Source: Oceaniferula spumae (GTDB lineage Bacteria > Verrucomicrobiota > Verrucomicrobiia > Verrucomicrobiales > Akkermansiaceae). From it: a DNA stretch of 64,000 nt. Location of the stretch: positions 248,001 through 312,000 of the forward strand of contig NZ_AP026866.1 of assembly GCF_042849255.1 (NCBI RefSeq), read 5' to 3'. The notes under the pieces are model-generated. The model ran no database searches, was not told the DNA's origin, and was given only the letters and a program-made list of their open reading frames with translations. Within the stretch, counting starts at the first letter, position 1. Every line of letters begins with the position of its first letter. The position numbers and the translations under genes are program-made. This document shows, in pieces, positions 63,181 to 64,000 of the stretch.

Positions 63181-64000
63181 TTACTGGCCACCAAGCTCGG
63201 CGATACGTTGCTTGGCTTTGTTGTAAAGTGCTCCACTCTTGGTCTTGCTAGTGACTTCACGATAGTAGAACAGGGCTGACTGTGTCTGGCCTTTGCCTCG
63301 ATAGAATTCGGCCACATCAAAACTACGCTGAATATCCTGTCCACCTAACAATGCCAGTCGACGACGTGCGTCGGCAGCACGGGAGTGGCTTGGGTAGCGC
63401 TGTAGCAGATCGTTGTAGATATCACGGGCGCTGTTGACGTTGGCTTTGTTTTGGTTGCCACGCTCAGCCTTGATCACGAGGATTTCACCGGTCTGATAGA
63501 GTGCTTCAGGGGCGTATGGGCTTGAGGAATAGTCGGTAGCCATACGACGATAAGCAGCGATGGCTTTGTCAGCATTGCCTTCCTTCTGCCAGACACGGCC
63601 AATGGTGTATTGAGCCTTGGATGCGCTTGCTGCTTGAGGAGCATTGTCTCGGACTTGACCGAGCATTTTCTCCACCTTGTCCGGACTGATGCGGGTTTTC
63701 ATTCCGAGGAAATTGTTTTTAATGACTCCGTTGGCCGCAGCATGGGCAACGGCTTCCTGGCGCTGGATCGCGGTGGCGTAATGGGGGCTTGCCTGGTGCC
63801 GTGAGATTAGAACCTGATAGGATTCAAAGGCTTTGAAAAGATCACCCTCTTTGTCCAAGATTTGCGCCTCGGAGAAACTTGCTTCACCGGCAGATACTGA
63901 ATAGGGATATTCTTTATTGATCTGCTTGTATGTTGATAAGGCCTTCCGAGTGTTTCCAGCATTTTGATAAGCTCGGCCTTGGGCTAACAGGCTGGCTGCA
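63181..64000 (-). CDS. TPR protein (BamD/YbgF-like), N-terminus outside window
   Basis: The frame is open to the right edge, so the true start lies beyond 64000. 272 residues are visible, consisting of consecutive TPR-like helices with YPYSVSAGEASF, AIAAYRRMATDYSSSPYAPEAL, YNDLLQRYPSHSRAADAR and FYYREVTSKTKSG, the spacing of BamD or YbgF-type tetratricopeptide proteins. It is probably periplasmic and linked to outer membrane assembly, like its LptE-like neighbour 53 bases downstream. Confidence 0.78.
   Translation of the reverse strand, partial: AASLLAQGRAYQNAGNTRKALSTYKQINKEYPYSVSAGEASFSEAQILDKEGDLFKAFESYQVLISRHQASPHYATAIQRQEAVAHAAANGVIKNNFLGMKTRISPDKVEKMLGQVRDNAPQAASASKAQYTIGRVWQKEGNADKAIAAYRRMATDYSSSPYAPEALYQTGEILVIKAERGNQNKANVNSARDIYNDLLQRYPSHSRAADARRRLALLGGQDIQRSFDVAEFYRGKGQTQSALFYYREVTSKTKSGALYNKAKQRIAELGGQ

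Noticed and set aside
1..64000. Prophage, insertion sequence, CRISPR array, rRNA or tRNA genes
   Set aside because: No integrase, transposase, repeat-spacer pattern, cas gene or cloverleaf-like segment was recognised.

Overview
The window looks like chromosomal DNA of a Verrucomicrobiota bacterium, possibly a marine member of the Rubritalea/Akkermansia side of the phylum (inference from gene content, not from a marker gene). The evidence is two proteins ending in PEP-CTERM anchors (PEPSS, a hydrophobic stretch, then RRRK), an ECF sigma factor coupled to a FecR/LamG protein, very large secreted CotH/lamin-tail and subtilase/Ig proteins, a type II glutamine synthetase, and leaders that mostly lack Shine-Dalgarno sequences. 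I saw no rRNA, tRNA, CRISPR array, prophage or insertion sequence.

Layout. 1-6140 (minus strand) is a catabolic operon: a/b-hydrolase, PAS-AraC regulator, PEP-hydrolase-family TIM barrel, Tm-1-like protein, a clear LsrF orthologue, a diverged ribulose-phosphate-epimerase-like protein and an SDR. It has no other autoinducer-2 (lsr) gene. 6316-9286 is a translationally coupled ECF sigma / FecR-LamG / PEP-CTERM operon. 9427-10625 holds fur and a hemolysin III homologue. 11284-13345 is a STAS antagonist plus a GAF-SpoIIE phosphatase (a partner-switching module without its kinase). 13543-14200 has three very small lipoproteins. 14537-18555 is dnaK, groES, groEL. 18738-19949 is a GAF histidine kinase. 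20332-22451 is a 2-hydroxyacid dehydrogenase / PfkB sugar kinase pair. 22617-30746 is one 2709-residue secreted subtilase with Ig and BNR-like repeats.

30852-33507 is a tightly overlapping methyltransferase / flavoprotein / type III polyketide synthase cluster, probably making a methylated phenolic or quinone. 33586-41683 holds a VWA protein, RNase H, a small secreted protein, a CotH/lamin-tail giant and glnII. 41810-43083 is a PP2C phosphatase overlapped by a 130-residue kinase-like protein. 43126-47305 carries crcB, trpF, yicC, a TatC with a long acidic tail and a DUF4126 protein. 48069-53337 has a second PEP-CTERM protein, tmk, moeB-rhodanese and an exported Tricorn-like protease. 53507-55738 is a coiled-coil/TPR protein. 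55878-59436 is a purE-pyrR-(membrane protein)-pyrB-pyrC operon. The right end has a CPBP protease, rsmI, an LptE-like lipoprotein and a TPR protein running off the window.

The best candidates for undescribed biology are the LsrF/Tm-1/PEP-hydrolase operon, the type III PKS cluster, the mini-kinase/PP2C pair, and an over-represented TGTTAG/CTAACA hexamer spread across genes and leaders.
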